NCBI RefSeq assembly: GCF_002929215.1
Contig: NZ_PJII01000009.1
Span: 46,098-110,097, forward strand
From: Arthrobacter sp. ZGTC412
GTDB taxonomy: Bacteria; Actinomycetota; Actinomycetes; Actinomycetales; Micrococcaceae
Reading direction: 5' to 3'
DNA length: 64,000 nt
The position numbers and the translations under genes are program-made. Each line of letters begins with the position of its first letter. Within the stretch, counting starts at the first letter, position 1. Below, in pieces: positions 35,121-45,010 of this stretch. The notes beneath the pieces were generated by a model, which was not told the DNA's origin, searched no databases, and saw nothing but the letters and a program-made list of their open reading frames with translations.

Positions 35121-36079
35121 CGGGGTGGCGGGTTCAGGACCCTGGCTGGTGGGCCTTCCGCCTGCCTTGGTGGGGCTATGGGTTCCTCGTTCCGGTTCTG
35201 TCTGGTTGGGCCGGGTTGTCCAACACTTATTCATGGTCCGGGGTTGCGGCCACAACATGACATCACCGGTTCTGCTGCGAAATTTCCTTGGAAGCTGCTC
35301 CCAGGCGTCCTAGGAGCCTCGAGGTGCGCTGTTTGTCCTGCCAAAGGAGGTGTGGACAGTGTCCACACTTATGTCTGCTTTAAGCTACGTGAACGTGCCG
35401 GGTGCGACGTGGGAACGCAACGGGAGAATTCGGATTGCTGTTGGAGCGTAAGGCTTAGGTTGCGTGGGGGAGGGGCCCCAGCGACTACGGGATTCAGAAT
35501 TAAAGCCAGAAGTCCGTGCCCTGGTCGTCCAAAGCGTAGGAAGGGTACCCGACCGCTGACATACCGGCGTGCTTTGGCCGACGGCACTAGCTGGCGGCGC
35601 GGCAGCCCCTGCAATCTGACTTGGTTCGCCGTCGAATATGGCAATTGGCCAGCTGCGATACGTCCGGACGGGCATGAAACCGACGAATGACCTGGTCGAT
35701 GTCCTTTTAGAGGGGCGTCGCGGTTTGAGCCTAGTCAAAAGTGTCCCGGTTTGGGTCTAAGAGTTTCTTGAGCCGTCGTCAACAAAAGTAGAGAACGGGC
35801 CCTACTCTGACACCTGGCGCCCGGACGCCTGACGTCAGGTTGGGGTGTGCCCTACTAGGGCGGAAACCTAGCCCATCGCCAACCCTCTCCCGGTGTCCGG
35901 GTCCGGGTCCGGGTCACAGAAGAGGGTGTCCGGCAGAATTTCAAGGTAGGTCCTTTCCTACGGCGTGGGCTAAGCAGGCGCGAAGAGTTCGAAATCGAAT
36001 ACGCGCGAACCAGTACTGTGTCCGCGTGGTCCTCAAAAGTTTGTGGGCAGTTTGAAAGCCGACGCTGCACGGTGGCGTC
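35121..36079. other. Non-coding stretch after repeat A
   Basis: About 960 bases with no convincing gene. It holds the third 17-base palindrome (35351-35367) and a pair of CGGTTTG-AGCCTAG / CGGTTTG-GGTCTAAG half-repeats at 35730-35761 that may be an old element end. TCAGGTTGGGGTGTGC at 35834 recurs at 60018. Confidence 0.4.
35351..35367. promoter_or_regulatory. 17-bp palindrome, third copy
   Basis: TGTGGAC-AGT-GTCCACA, same arms as the palindromes in repeats A and B but outside the repeated block. Confidence 0.55.
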
Positions 36080-36316
36080 CTAGCGCGGGAAACGCCGTAC
36101 GGAGTGCTCCCGGATGTCCAACAATTTACGTTCCCCCACTCCTGTGCGGATCCATGCCACACCAAGTGCGGGTGCTGTCTCCTCCACGGCACCCTGCCAC
36201 TCGATGTTTCCTCGGTGGTCGAAAATCTCTACCGGGTCACCGGGGGTCAGCAGCTCCAGGAACTTGACTTCCACGTGTGACAACCCGCTTTGCAACCTTA
36301 CGTTCCTTTCGTACAT
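36080..36316 (-). CDS. Small hypothetical protein downstream of pcaJ
   Basis: A 78-residue basic protein, predicted mostly beta (VEIFDHRGNIEWQGAVEE, GVAWIRTGVGERKLLDI). It starts 10 bases after the pcaJ stop, in the same direction, so it probably belongs to the pcaFIJ transcript. No family is recognised. Confidence 0.55.
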   Translation of the reverse strand: MYERNVRLQSGLSHVEVKFLELLTPGDPVEIFDHRGNIEWQGAVEETAPALGVAWIRTGVGERKLLDIREHSVRRFPR

Positions 36317-36326
36317 AGGGCCCGCC

Positions 36327-37004
36327 CTAGGCGGCTGCGGCCGTCAGCGGCACGGGCACGAGTTCCTGGAGTTCTTCGAGGGTGCAGCCGAAGGTTTCGC
36401 GGACGGTGACGCCGTCGGGTCCGGTGAGGAACACGGCTTTGTCCGTGTAGACGCGGGTGACGCAGCCGACGCCGGTGAGCGGGTAGGTGCAGGTGTCCAC
36501 GATCTTGGAGGCGCCTTCGCGGGTCAGGAGGGTCATCATGACGAACACGTCCTTGGCGCCGGTGGCCAAATCCATGGCGCCGCCGACGGCCGGAATCGCA
36601 CCGGGTGCACCGGTGTGCCAGTTCGCGAGGTCACCGGTGGCAGAAACCTGGAACGCCCCCAGGACACAGATGTCCAGGTGCCCGCCGCGCATGATCGCGA
36701 ACGAATCCGCGTGGTGGAAGTAGGAGGCGCCGGGGAGTTCGGTGACCGGGATCTTCCCGGCGTTGATGAGATCGCCGTCGATCTGGTCCGCTTCGGCAGC
36801 CGGACCCATGCCGAGCATCCCGTTCTCCGTGTGGAGTGTGATGTCCTGCTCCTCGGTGAGGTAGTTGGATACCAGCGTGGGCTGGCCGATGCCGAGGTTC
36901 ACAAAGGATCCCGGGGCGATGTCCTTGGCTACGAGCCGGGCGAGGTCGTCCCGGCCCAGCGGCGTGGTGGAGGTTTGGAGGGACGTTGCAATGCTCATTT
37001 TCAA
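36327..37004 (-). CDS. pcaJ: 3-oxoadipate CoA-transferase subunit B
   Basis: A 225-residue beta subunit of the 3-oxoacid CoA-transferase. The catalytic Glu lies in HTENGMLGMGP, preceded by PGSFVNLGIGQPTLVSNYL; GGHLDICVLGAFQVSATGDL and GAMDLATGAKDVFVMM are family landmarks. With PcaI it transfers CoA from succinyl-CoA to 3-oxoadipate. It overlaps pcaI by ATGA. The 3-oxoadipate role is chosen because the same island makes that acid through maleylacetate reductase. Confidence 0.88.
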   Translation of the reverse strand: MKMSIATSLQTSTTPLGRDDLARLVAKDIAPGSFVNLGIGQPTLVSNYLTEEQDITLHTENGMLGMGPAAEADQIDGDLINAGKIPVTELPGASYFHHADSFAIMRGGHLDICVLGAFQVSATGDLANWHTGAPGAIPAVGGAMDLATGAKDVFVMMTLLTREGASKIVDTCTYPLTGVGCVTRVYTDKAVFLTGPDGVTVRETFGCTLEELQELVPVPLTAAAA

Positions 37005-37699
37005 GCCACCTTCTCGGTTGTGCCGGCGGCGTTGCCGGCCGCGGGGACACGGACCACGGTATTGACGTAAATGCCGGGTGTGACGACGTTTTCCGGGTCC
37101 AGCCCGCCGGTGGGCACGATTTCCGAAACCTGGACGATGGTCTGCTGGGCGGCCGCGGCCATGATCGGGCCGAAGTTCCGGGCGGTCTTGCGGTACACGA
37201 GGTTGCCCTTGTCGTCAGCTTTGAGGGCCTTGATCAGGGCGACGTCGGCGTGGATGGGCGTCTCGAACACCTGGCCGCGGCCGTCGATGATCCGGGTTTC
37301 CTTGCGCTCGGCCAGCATGGTCCCGTACCCGGTGGGCGTGAAGAACCCGCCGATCCCGGCCCCAGCAGCACGGATCCGCTCGGCAAGGTTGCCCTGCGGC
37401 ACGAGTTCCAGTTCGATCTCGCCGGCTTTGTATTTGGCGTCGAAGTGCCAGGAGTCCGACTGGCGCGGGAAGGAGCAGATCATCTTCCGCACCCGGCCTT
37501 CCTTGATCAGCAGCGCCAGGCCATGGTCGCCCTGCCCCGCATTGTTGTTCACCACGGTCAGGCCGGTGGCGCCGCAATCCATCAGCGCGTCGATCAGTTC
37601 AAACGGCTGCCCGGCATTGCCGAACCCGCCGATCATCACCGTGGAGCCGTCCTTGATCCCGGCGACAGCCTCCTGGACCGACTCAACAAAGTTCAGCAT
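37001..37699 (-). CDS. pcaI: 3-oxoadipate CoA-transferase subunit A
   Basis: A 232-residue alpha subunit with DGSTVMIGGFGNAGQPFELI near the start, the VVNNNAGQGDHGLALLI segment, and GAGIGGFFTPTGYGT. It lies 4 bases after the thiolase gene and overlaps pcaJ by 4 bases, as expected for subunits made in equal amounts. Confidence 0.88.
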   Translation of the reverse strand: MLNFVESVQEAVAGIKDGSTVMIGGFGNAGQPFELIDALMDCGATGLTVVNNNAGQGDHGLALLIKEGRVRKMICSFPRQSDSWHFDAKYKAGEIELELVPQGNLAERIRAAGAGIGGFFTPTGYGTMLAERKETRIIDGRGQVFETPIHADVALIKALKADDKGNLVYRKTARNFGPIMAAAAQQTIVQVSEIVPTGGLDPENVVTPGIYVNTVVRVPAAGNAAGTTEKVA

Positions 37700-37703
37700 C
37701 GTT

Positions 37704-38903
37704 TTAACCCTTCACGCCAGCAGTTACGTTTTCGAGGACGACGGCCAGGCCCTGGCCCACGCCGATGCAGATCGCGGCCACGCCCCAGCGTTCCCCGGAG
37801 GCCTGCAGGGACCGGGCGAGGGTGCCCAGGATCCGGGTTCCGGAGGCACCGAGCGGGTGGCCCATCGCAATGGCCCCGCCGTGCCGGTTCACGATGGAGG
37901 CGTCGATGCCCCAGGCGTTGATGCAGGCCAGGGACTGCGCGGCGAACGCTTCGTTCAGTTCTACGGCGCCCACCTGCTCCCAGCCGATGCCCGCCTTCGC
38001 GAGGGCCTTGTTCGCCGCCTCCACGGGAGCGTAACCGAAGTACTGGGGGTCATTGCCGTGCGCACCGCGGCCGGCGATACGGGCCAGAGGCTCCAGCCCC
38101 AGCAGCCCGGCGGCTCTCTCGCTGCCGATCCAGGCCGCGGAGGCGCCGTCGGACAGCGGGGAAGCATTCCCGGCCGTTACCGTGCCGTTCTCGGTCCGGA
38201 ACACGGTCTTCAGCCCGGCAAGCTTCTCCGCCGACGAACCTGCCCGGATGCCCTCGTCCCGCACCAGGTCCGTGCCCGGCACCGGGGCAACGAGGTTGTC
38301 GTAAAAGCCCTCGTCCCAGGCGGCAGCGGAGAGGTTGTGCGAATCAGCCGCGAACTGGTCCTGCTGCTCGCGGGTCACGCCGTACTTCTCCCGGAGCCGT
38401 TCGGTGGCCTCACCCAGGGAGATGGTCCATTCCTTTGGCATCGCCTTGTTCACCAGCCGCCAGCCCAGCGTGGTGGAGGCCAGGGTCATGTCCCCGGCCG
38501 GGTAGGGCTTCTCCGTCTTCGGCAGCACCCACGGGGCACGGGACATCGACTCGGCGCCGCCTACGAGCATCAGGTCAGCATCGCCGGCGTTGATCTGCCG
38601 GGAGGCGGTGATCGCCGCGTCCAGGGATGAGCCGCAGAGCCGGTTCACCGTGGTGCCCGGAATGGACACCGGCAAACCAGCCAGCAGGGTCCCCATCCGG
38701 GCAATGTTCCGGTTCTCCTCGCCGGCACCGTTGGCATTGCCAAACACCACCTCGTCGATCCGCTCAGGATCCAGCCCGGGGGCACGCTTCACGGATTCCT
38801 TGATCACGTGCGCGGCAAGGTCATCCGGGCGGACGGCAGCAAGGCCCGAGCCGAACTTGCCGAACGGGGTGCGCACGGCGTCGTACACAAAAGCCTGATT
38901 CAT
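37704..38903 (-). CDS. pcaF: 3-oxoadipyl-CoA thiolase
   Basis: A 399-residue thiolase. NRLCGSSLDAA holds the acyl-accepting Cys, NRHGGAIAMGHPLGASG the catalytic His, and AAICIGVGQG the second Cys. The GNANGAGEENRNIARMGTLL segment is characteristic of the PcaF group. It splits 3-oxoadipyl-CoA to succinyl-CoA and acetyl-CoA. First gene of pcaF-pcaI-pcaJ. Confidence 0.9.
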   Translation of the reverse strand: MNQAFVYDAVRTPFGKFGSGLAAVRPDDLAAHVIKESVKRAPGLDPERIDEVVFGNANGAGEENRNIARMGTLLAGLPVSIPGTTVNRLCGSSLDAAITASRQINAGDADLMLVGGAESMSRAPWVLPKTEKPYPAGDMTLASTTLGWRLVNKAMPKEWTISLGEATERLREKYGVTREQQDQFAADSHNLSAAAWDEGFYDNLVAPVPGTDLVRDEGIRAGSSAEKLAGLKTVFRTENGTVTAGNASPLSDGASAAWIGSERAAGLLGLEPLARIAGRGAHGNDPQYFGYAPVEAANKALAKAGIGWEQVGAVELNEAFAAQSLACINAWGIDASIVNRHGGAIAMGHPLGASGTRILGTLARSLQASGERWGVAAICIGVGQGLAVVLENVTAGVKG

Positions 38904-39741
38904 GGTGCTCCTTGGTAGGGCGAGTTTTAGTCGGAGGGCGGTCGTACCGCCATCGACGACATGTTCAGATCGGTCACGAAGAGCCCTGCGTCAGGGCCGG
39001 AAAGAGGGCCGCGCAGTCCATCTTCCGGCCATCGCCCTTGAAGCCGTCCAATATTGGCGACTAACGTTGCTCAAGCGGCTTCAGTCATCGCCGCCGCACG
39101 CTTGCCGGCCAGCCGGATCTCGATTAGCGGCTGTGAGTTAGCCAGGGGCCGAGGTATGTTGGCCCGCCTCTTGCAGGAAGCGTGCGCATCGAATCCTCTG
39201 CTTGCGCTGCGAGCTGCTCGTGGAGAACCGCAGCCTTGCCGCCGGATGGCGGGGGCCAGCCACACTTGTACTCGCGGTCCAGCACGGGGCGGCTGTTGCG
39301 GTTTCAACGCCTATATGAGCAAGCCAAGTACAGATTATTTCTCTTCGTATTTGTAGTGGAGACCAATCCAAGGCGAAGCAATCAACTCAAACTCCCGCGA
39401 GAGTATTGATAATTCTTCGTCTTCCCTGGTGCCACGCATCGTCTCAGTAGACACTTCGTTGCCTTCCGTCGGGGGAGTGAAGCCTCGGCTGTGACTCCCT
39501 CAATTGGTGTTGATTCCATGATCAGAGGTCGACGCGCTTCCAGAACGGTCATGTTCGTTGAACGAGCATTAACTGCTTTTATCAAGGTCACTATTCCGTT
39601 TGTCTCTCCGAGGTCAGAATCTGTCTCTGCTCGTAGCCCCGAAGCCAACTGAGCGCTGGGAAACCGCGCAACGTACGCGAAGTAAAGAGAAGAGACCGGA
39701 ACCAAGAAACGACACCTGCTGGCGTTTGGTTTGTGCGGGGC
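38904..39741. other. Long gap upstream of pcaF with an operator-like site
   Basis: About 840 bases without a convincing gene; the part from about 39330 to 39700 is visibly richer in A/T. The only strong element is the 17-base motif at 39552-39568. It may carry the pcaF promoter and a long leader, or be a relic of deleted genes. Confidence 0.4.
39552..39568. promoter_or_regulatory. IclR-type operator motif, copy 3
   Basis: TGTTCGTTGAACGAGCA. It matches the motif at 56664 (TGTTCACTGAACGAACA) and 57637 (TGTTCGATGAATGAACA). It lies upstream of the pcaFIJ operon, though about 650 bases from its start codon. Confidence 0.55.
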
Positions 39742-40971
39742 TTATCTGGTGAAGGCGCTGCGGCCGGTTATGGCCCTGCCCACGACTAAGGTGTTGATTT
39801 CCTTGGTGCCCTCGTAGGTGTAGATGGCTTCGGCATCGGCGAAGAACCGGCCGACATCGTTGGACAGCAGGATGCCGTTTCCTCCGACGATTTCCCTGGC
39901 CCAGGCTACGGTTTCCCGCATACGCGAGCACGTCCAGGCCTTGGCCATCGCGGAGTCCTGGTCCCGGTAGACGCCCTCGTCCTGCTGTTGGGAGAGTCTG
40001 ACGACCATGCCCAGTGAAGCGATGGTGTTGCCGAGCATCCCGACAAGTTTGTCCTGGATCATCTGGAACCCGGAGATAGGCCTGCCGAATTGTTCCCGGT
40101 CCGCGGCGTACTTCAACGCTGCTTCGTATGCTCCTGCCTGCACGCCGGCGGCAAACCATGCAACCCCGGAGCGCATGGAGCGGAGCAGATCGGCAACATC
40201 AGCGAAGGAATTGATGCGCGCCAGCCTGAACTCTTCGGTTACCTCCACGTTCTCCAGGGAGATATCTGAGTTCTGGACCATGCGCAGCGACATCTTGCCG
40301 CCGATGTTTTTCATGGTGACACCGGGTGCATCTGATTTCACGAGGAAGGCTTTGATTTGGCCGTCGGCGACATCGCGGGCAAGGACTGCGAGGTAGTCGG
40401 CGAAGACAGCGTTTCCGATCCAGCGCTTTTCCCCGTTGATGATCCAGTTGTTCCCGCTTCTGCGGGCGGACGTTGTTAGTCCGCCGGCGATGTCGGAGCC
40501 GTGCTCTGGCTCAGTGAGTGCGAAAACGCCGGTCATTTCGAAGGAATCGATGAGTGGCAGCCATGTCTTGGCCTGGTCCTCGCTGCCGCCACGCAGCACG
40601 GTTGTCCGGAAGAGCCCGGACTGGCCGTTGTAGTACGTTGCCAGCGAGGCGTCCGTGCGGGCCAGTTCAAAGTTGCGGAAGCCTTCGTACAGCGACCGTG
40701 GTTTTGCGCCTCCGGCGGTGAGGGACGCCGGTGTGATGAGGTCCAGTGCCGCCAGGGGCTTGATGAGTTGGGCGGGGAAATCGCCTCGCTCCCAGTAGTC
40801 GGCAAGCAGGGGCTTGGCTTCTGTTTCGAGGAATCCACGAAGTTTGAGGAGTTCTCCTTGCTCGGCATCGGTGAGCAGCGCTTCATAGTTCATGGGATCG
40901 CACTCGCCGTAAAGGCGGGTCCGGAGAGTTGCTTTCTCGGACTGCGCGGTTTCGTGGGTGGCTGCGGTCAT
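39742..40971 (-). CDS. Acyl-CoA dehydrogenase (glutaryl-CoA dehydrogenase-like)
   Basis: A 409-residue flavoenzyme from the ATG at 40971, with AAGGAAA upstream. FALTEPEHGSDIAGGL binds FAD, INGEKRWIGNAVFADYLAVL follows, and YTYEGTKEINTLVVGRAITG carries the catalytic Glu in the glutaryl-CoA/isovaleryl-like position. It is the last gene of the hydroxycinnamate operon, 34 bases after the CoA ligase. A likely job is introducing the side-chain double bond into hydroxyphenylpropanoyl-CoA so dihydro acids can enter the route. Confidence 0.88.
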   Translation of the reverse strand: MTAATHETAQSEKATLRTRLYGECDPMNYEALLTDAEQGELLKLRGFLETEAKPLLADYWERGDFPAQLIKPLAALDLITPASLTAGGAKPRSLYEGFRNFELARTDASLATYYNGQSGLFRTTVLRGGSEDQAKTWLPLIDSFEMTGVFALTEPEHGSDIAGGLTTSARRSGNNWIINGEKRWIGNAVFADYLAVLARDVADGQIKAFLVKSDAPGVTMKNIGGKMSLRMVQNSDISLENVEVTEEFRLARINSFADVADLLRSMRSGVAWFAAGVQAGAYEAALKYAADREQFGRPISGFQMIQDKLVGMLGNTIASLGMVVRLSQQQDEGVYRDQDSAMAKAWTCSRMRETVAWAREIVGGNGILLSNDVGRFFADAEAIYTYEGTKEINTLVVGRAITGRSAFTR

Positions 40972-41005
40972 CGTGTTTCCTTCTGCATTCCGGGTTGGCT
41001 TGGGG

Positions 41006-42586
41006 TTAGTGTGTGTCCGGCGGGAGGATGCGCAGTTCGCGCCGGAGTAGCTTTCCGACAGGGCTGCGGGGCAGTTCTTCCCGTCGTTCAATCTGGCGCG
41101 GGAGTTTGAACCTGGCCAGATGAGGGCGGAGGTATTCCTGGAGCTCCTTGAGTTCAACGTTGGACTCGGAGACGATCACGGCGGTAATGACTTCACCCCA
41201 CAACGGGTCGGGTCGGCCAATCACCGCAGCGTCCAAAATGCCCGGGTAGCTGGCAATCAGGTGTTCAATTTCTGCCGGGTCAACGTTCTCTCCGCCGGTA
41301 ATGATGATTTCCTTCGAGCGGCCGGTGATGCAGAGATCACCGTCGGCATCAATCAGGCCCCTGTCGCCGGTAATGAGCCAGCCATCGACGAAGGCTGCCT
41401 CGGTTGCTTTGGCGTCCCGCCAGTAAGTCGATGCGGTATGTGGTCCGCGGACCAGGATTTCACCGGTTTCCCCTGGCGGGAGGTCGGTTCCGTCCACGGA
41501 GACAATGCGGACGTCCGTCAGCAGGGCCGGCGTTCCGGATGATTCTGCTTTGCCGGAGGCGTCGGTCCGCCGTCTGAAGCTGATGGAGGGCCCGGCCTCG
41601 GTCATCCCATAGGAGGCCAGCACGGGGACGTTCCGGGCAGACCAGAGGGCGACGAGTTCCGGTGGCATGGGTGCCCCGCCGCCGAGGATCCAGCGAAGGC
41701 TGGAGGTATCCGCTTGGGCGAAGCCGGGACTTTGAGCCATCAGGGTCAGCATTGAGGGAACGGCGAACATGGTGGTGATTCCGTATTCGCTGATCTGTTC
41801 GAGGCAGCGGGCTGCGTCGAACTTGCTGTCAATGATTACGCTGCCGCCCTTGTGCAGGGTCGCGACGGCAATCGTGTTCAGTGCGGCAATGTGGGAGAGC
41901 GGGGTGTTCACCAGTGTCACGTCGTCGCTGGCGATGTCCAGCCCCAGGAGGGTGTTGACACCGTTGAAGAACAGCGCGCTGTGGGTGAGGACGACGCCCT
42001 TGGGGTGCCCGGCGGTACCTGATGTGTAGATGATGATGGCGGGGCTGTCTGCCTCCGGCCGGATTTCTCCTGCTTCCGCACCGGTGTTGATCGGAAGGGA
42101 GGGAAGCCCGTGGCGGGATTGGGCTTCGAGTTGGATCATGCTGACCTCGGTGTCCGTTCCGACGGCTTCCAGAGCCGTCGGAACGGAGCGTTCCGATACC
42201 AGGATTGTTGTTGCGGACAGATCCCGGAGGATAAATTTCACGTCCGCGGCGGGCGCCGCAGCTCCTATCGGGGTGAAGACTGCGCCGATGCGTGAACATG
42301 CATAGAGCGCCGTGAGTATTTCGGGGCGGTTCTCGCTGACGCAGACCACCCTGTCGCCTGGCCGGACGCCTTGGGACGTCAGGAACGCCGCTGCCGCATG
42401 GATCCGTTCGAGCAGTTCCCCGTAGGTGATGCGCGCCCCGTCGTGGATGATGGCGGTGCGCAGGGGCTGTCGGAGCGCCCGGCGCTCCACCAGCTCCCCG
42501 TATCTCAGCCCCGGGAACTGACCCGTTTCCTGCCCGTGCGGGGCAGGGGTGTCGGAAGCTCCGGCAATACTCACAAGTGTCTCCAT
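41006..42586 (-). CDS. Hydroxycinnamate/feruloyl-CoA ligase-like acyl-CoA synthetase
   Basis: A 526-residue AMP-forming ligase. The P-loop IIYTSGTAGHPKGVVLTH, the adenine motif ASYGMTEAGPSI, the GWLITGDRGLIDADGDLCIT hinge and a C-terminal catalytic Lys in SPVGKLLRREL are all present. In the operon with an aldehyde dehydrogenase and hydroxycinnamoyl-CoA hydratase/lyase, its natural substrate is most likely ferulate or p-coumarate. It lies 3 bases after the aldehyde dehydrogenase stop. Confidence 0.85.
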   Translation of the reverse strand: METLVSIAGASDTPAPHGQETGQFPGLRYGELVERRALRQPLRTAIIHDGARITYGELLERIHAAAAFLTSQGVRPGDRVVCVSENRPEILTALYACSRIGAVFTPIGAAAPAADVKFILRDLSATTILVSERSVPTALEAVGTDTEVSMIQLEAQSRHGLPSLPINTGAEAGEIRPEADSPAIIIYTSGTAGHPKGVVLTHSALFFNGVNTLLGLDIASDDVTLVNTPLSHIAALNTIAVATLHKGGSVIIDSKFDAARCLEQISEYGITTMFAVPSMLTLMAQSPGFAQADTSSLRWILGGGAPMPPELVALWSARNVPVLASYGMTEAGPSISFRRRTDASGKAESSGTPALLTDVRIVSVDGTDLPPGETGEILVRGPHTASTYWRDAKATEAAFVDGWLITGDRGLIDADGDLCITGRSKEIIITGGENVDPAEIEHLIASYPGILDAAVIGRPDPLWGEVITAVIVSESNVELKELQEYLRPHLARFKLPRQIERREELPRSPVGKLLRRELRILPPDTH

Positions 42587-42589
42587 TGA

Positions 42590-44059
42590 CTAGATAGGGT
42601 AGTGGCGTTCTTCGGTTGAAACGGTGATCCACCGCAGTTCGGTGAACTCTTCCAGGGAAGCGGCGGAACCGAAGCGCCCGAAGCCGCTGGACTTTACCCC
42701 GCCGAAAGGCATCTGTGCCTCATCGTGGACGGTGGCTCCGTTGATGTGGCAAATGCCGGACTGAATGCGTCGCGCCAGCCCCAGCCCGCGGCTGACGTCG
42801 CTGGTGAACAGGGCCGCGGCCAGGCCGTACTCCGAGTCGTTTGCAACTTCAATGGCCTCGTCGGCGCCGTCGACCTCAATGATCGGCGCCAGCGGGCCGA
42901 AGGATTCCTCGGTGTAGATCCTGGCGGCCTTGGTGACGCCCGTGAGGACTGTTGCGGGGAAGTACAGTCCATCGGCTTCGCCGCCGGTGAGGACTGTTGC
43001 ACCCTTTTCAACAGCGTCGCGAACCAGAGCGGTGACATGTTCGACGGAAGCCTCGTGAACCAGCGGGCCGAGCTGTGTCGCCGGTTCTCCGGGATCGCCT
43101 ACGACCAGCTTGGCGGCCCGATCGGCCAGCAACTGGCTGAACTCCGCTGCGACGGCCTTGTCCACAATGATCCGCTCGGTGGACATGCAGATTTGGCCCT
43201 GGTTCATGAACGCCCCGAAGGAGGCGGCCGCCGCCGCGGCCTCAAGGTCTGCGTCTTTGAGCACGATGAACGGGGCTTTACCGCCCAGCTCCATGACGGA
43301 ACGCTTCAGGTGCCTGCCTGCCTTTTCGGCGATGATCCGGCCAACCTTCGTGGACCCGGTGAAGTTGATGACCCGGACCGCTTTATGGGTGACCAGGGCG
43401 TCGACGACGTCGGCTGCGTCTTCGGGTGCGTTGGTGATCAGGTTGGCCACGCCGGCAGGAAGACCGGCGTCGATCAGGCATTCGATGATCGCGGAGTGTG
43501 TCGCCGGCGTCTCTTCGGAGGCTTTCAGTACCACGGTGTTCCCGAACGCCAACGGCATGGCCACAGCGCGCACTCCAAGGATCAGCGGCGCGTTCCACGG
43601 GGCGATACCGACAACGACGCCGACGGGTTCACGTACAGCCGTCGCGGAGAGTCCTGGCACGTCTGAAGGGATAACCTGGCCGACCGTTGAGTAGACCTGG
43701 GCGGCGGCTTCGCGGAGCATGTTGGCGGCGAGCATGGCGTTGAAGTGGCACCATGCAGCTGCGGCTCCCATTTCCTTGCCCATGACGGCAGCAATGTCGT
43801 GGCTGCGTTCGGTCAGCAGCGTCGCCGCGGCCTCCAGAATCTTTCGGCGCTGGGCCGGCGGGGTGGCCGCCCATACCGGAGCCGCGGCAGCTGCAGCGTC
43901 GACGGCACGCTCTGCATCGGCTCGTCCAGCCGCCGCGACGGTAGCCACCGTCTCCCCGGTCAGACGCTGGATCTTGTCGAAATAGCGTCCGCTGGCGGGA
44001 TCGGCGGCCTCGCCGGCGATCCTGAGGGGAACTCTGACAATGTCTGTCGTTGTGGTCAT
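42590..44059 (-). CDS. vdh: Vanillin/4-hydroxybenzaldehyde dehydrogenase-like enzyme
   Basis: A 489-residue NAD(P)-dependent aldehyde dehydrogenase. Catalytic Cys 291 lies in NQGQICMST, general-base Glu 257 in MELGGKAPFI, and the cofactor motif FTGSTKVG near 233-240. The closest recognisable group is vanillin/salicylaldehyde dehydrogenases. The ATG at 44059 is preferred over the adjacent GTG because AAGGAG is 6 bases away. It should oxidise the aldehyde released by the upstream hydratase/lyase. The symbol is inferred from context. Confidence 0.82.
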   Translation of the reverse strand: MTTTTDIVRVPLRIAGEAADPASGRYFDKIQRLTGETVATVAAAGRADAERAVDAAAAAAPVWAATPPAQRRKILEAAATLLTERSHDIAAVMGKEMGAAAAWCHFNAMLAANMLREAAAQVYSTVGQVIPSDVPGLSATAVREPVGVVVGIAPWNAPLILGVRAVAMPLAFGNTVVLKASEETPATHSAIIECLIDAGLPAGVANLITNAPEDAADVVDALVTHKAVRVINFTGSTKVGRIIAEKAGRHLKRSVMELGGKAPFIVLKDADLEAAAAAASFGAFMNQGQICMSTERIIVDKAVAAEFSQLLADRAAKLVVGDPGEPATQLGPLVHEASVEHVTALVRDAVEKGATVLTGGEADGLYFPATVLTGVTKAARIYTEESFGPLAPIIEVDGADEAIEVANDSEYGLAAALFTSDVSRGLGLARRIQSGICHINGATVHDEAQMPFGGVKSSGFGRFGSAASLEEFTELRWITVSTEERHYPI

Positions 44060-44069
44060 CACGGACTCC

Positions 44070-44927
44070 TTACTCTGCGGTCGCGGTGGTGTAGGTGCCC
44101 AAGCCGGGCCGGTAGGTCTTGTCGTCCAGGAACTGCGTCATGCCCTGTTCCCTGGCGTCGGTGTCGAACAGGATGGCCTGATCGTGCTTGGCGTACAGGA
44201 AGTCTTCAGCAGTTTCCCAGGACATGAGCCGGGAGTGCCGGAAGCCCATCTTGGTACCGCGTACGACCCACTGGCTGAGGCTGGTCAGCTGCTTGGCCAG
44301 CGCGATGGTGCGTTCGCGCAGCTGATCGGCCGGGACGGCCTCGTTGACCAGCCGCATCTGGGATGCCCGGCGGCCATCGAACTGTTCGCCGGTCATGATG
44401 TAGTACATCGCGTCGCGGGTCGGGATGGTCTCGGCCAGGGCCCGGGTCACCAGGTTGCCGGGAGTGACGCCCCAGTTCACTTCGGAAAGGCCGAAGGTTG
44501 CATCTTCGGCGGCGATGGCCAGGTCGCAGGAAACCAGGGGCACAAATGCGCCGCCGAAGCACCAGCCGCTGACCATGGCGATGGTCGGCTTGGGGTAGCT
44601 GAGCAGTTTGCGGTACTGCCAGTTCGTCCCCTCGGTGCGGACCTTGTTCTGTATCGAACGGGGCTTGCCGTCCGTTTCGCGGAAATACTCCTTCAGGTCC
44701 ATCCCGGCGGACCAGGACTCTTCGGTTCCGGTCAGGACCAGGACTGCGCACCGGTCGTCCGTTTCGAGGTATTCGAGCGTGGCGTACATTTCACGGTTCA
44801 GCGTCGGATTCATCGCATTGCGCTTTTCCGGGCGGTTGAAGCGGACCCAGGCGATACGGTTCTCGTCGAACTCGACGAGAACGGTGTTGCCCCAGGGCTC
44901 CTCGGGGGTGGTGTTTTCAACTGTCAT
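44070..44927 (-). CDS. p-Hydroxycinnamoyl-CoA hydratase/lyase
   Basis: A 285-residue crotonase-fold enzyme of the feruloyl-CoA hydratase/lyase group. NTVLVEFDENRIAWVRFNRP, EKRNAMNPTLNREMYATLEY, SAGMDLKEYFRETDGKPR and GLSEVNWGVTPGN with the catalytic Glu are characteristic. It adds water to the side chain of feruloyl- or coumaroyl-CoA and cleaves it to acetyl-CoA and the aromatic aldehyde. First gene of the operon, divergent from the MarR gene. Confidence 0.9.
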   Translation of the reverse strand: MTVENTTPEEPWGNTVLVEFDENRIAWVRFNRPEKRNAMNPTLNREMYATLEYLETDDRCAVLVLTGTEESWSAGMDLKEYFRETDGKPRSIQNKVRTEGTNWQYRKLLSYPKPTIAMVSGWCFGGAFVPLVSCDLAIAAEDATFGLSEVNWGVTPGNLVTRALAETIPTRDAMYYIMTGEQFDGRRASQMRLVNEAVPADQLRERTIALAKQLTSLSQWVVRGTKMGFRHSRLMSWETAEDFLYAKHDQAILFDTDAREQGMTQFLDDKTYRPGLGTYTTATAE

Positions 44928-45010
44928 GACAATCCTTCAGCGGAAATGGGTGGGGTGGATGTGGTCCCGGCTTCGGCCCATCACAGGATGGGGGCGAGTT
45001 CCGGAATGAG

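Noticed and set aside
35049-35690. 213-residue protein downstream of repeat A
   Set aside because: Its start lies in the non-coding repeat, it is Cys/Gly/Arg-rich with no ribosome site, and repeat B preserves DNA rather than codon positions.
35720-35770. Insertion sequence end
   Set aside because: CGGTTTG half-repeats are suggestive, but no transposase or partner inverted repeat could be found, so no element was called.
37071-38630. 519-residue plus-strand frame opposite pcaI/pcaF
   Set aside because: Antisense of two well-recognised enzymes.
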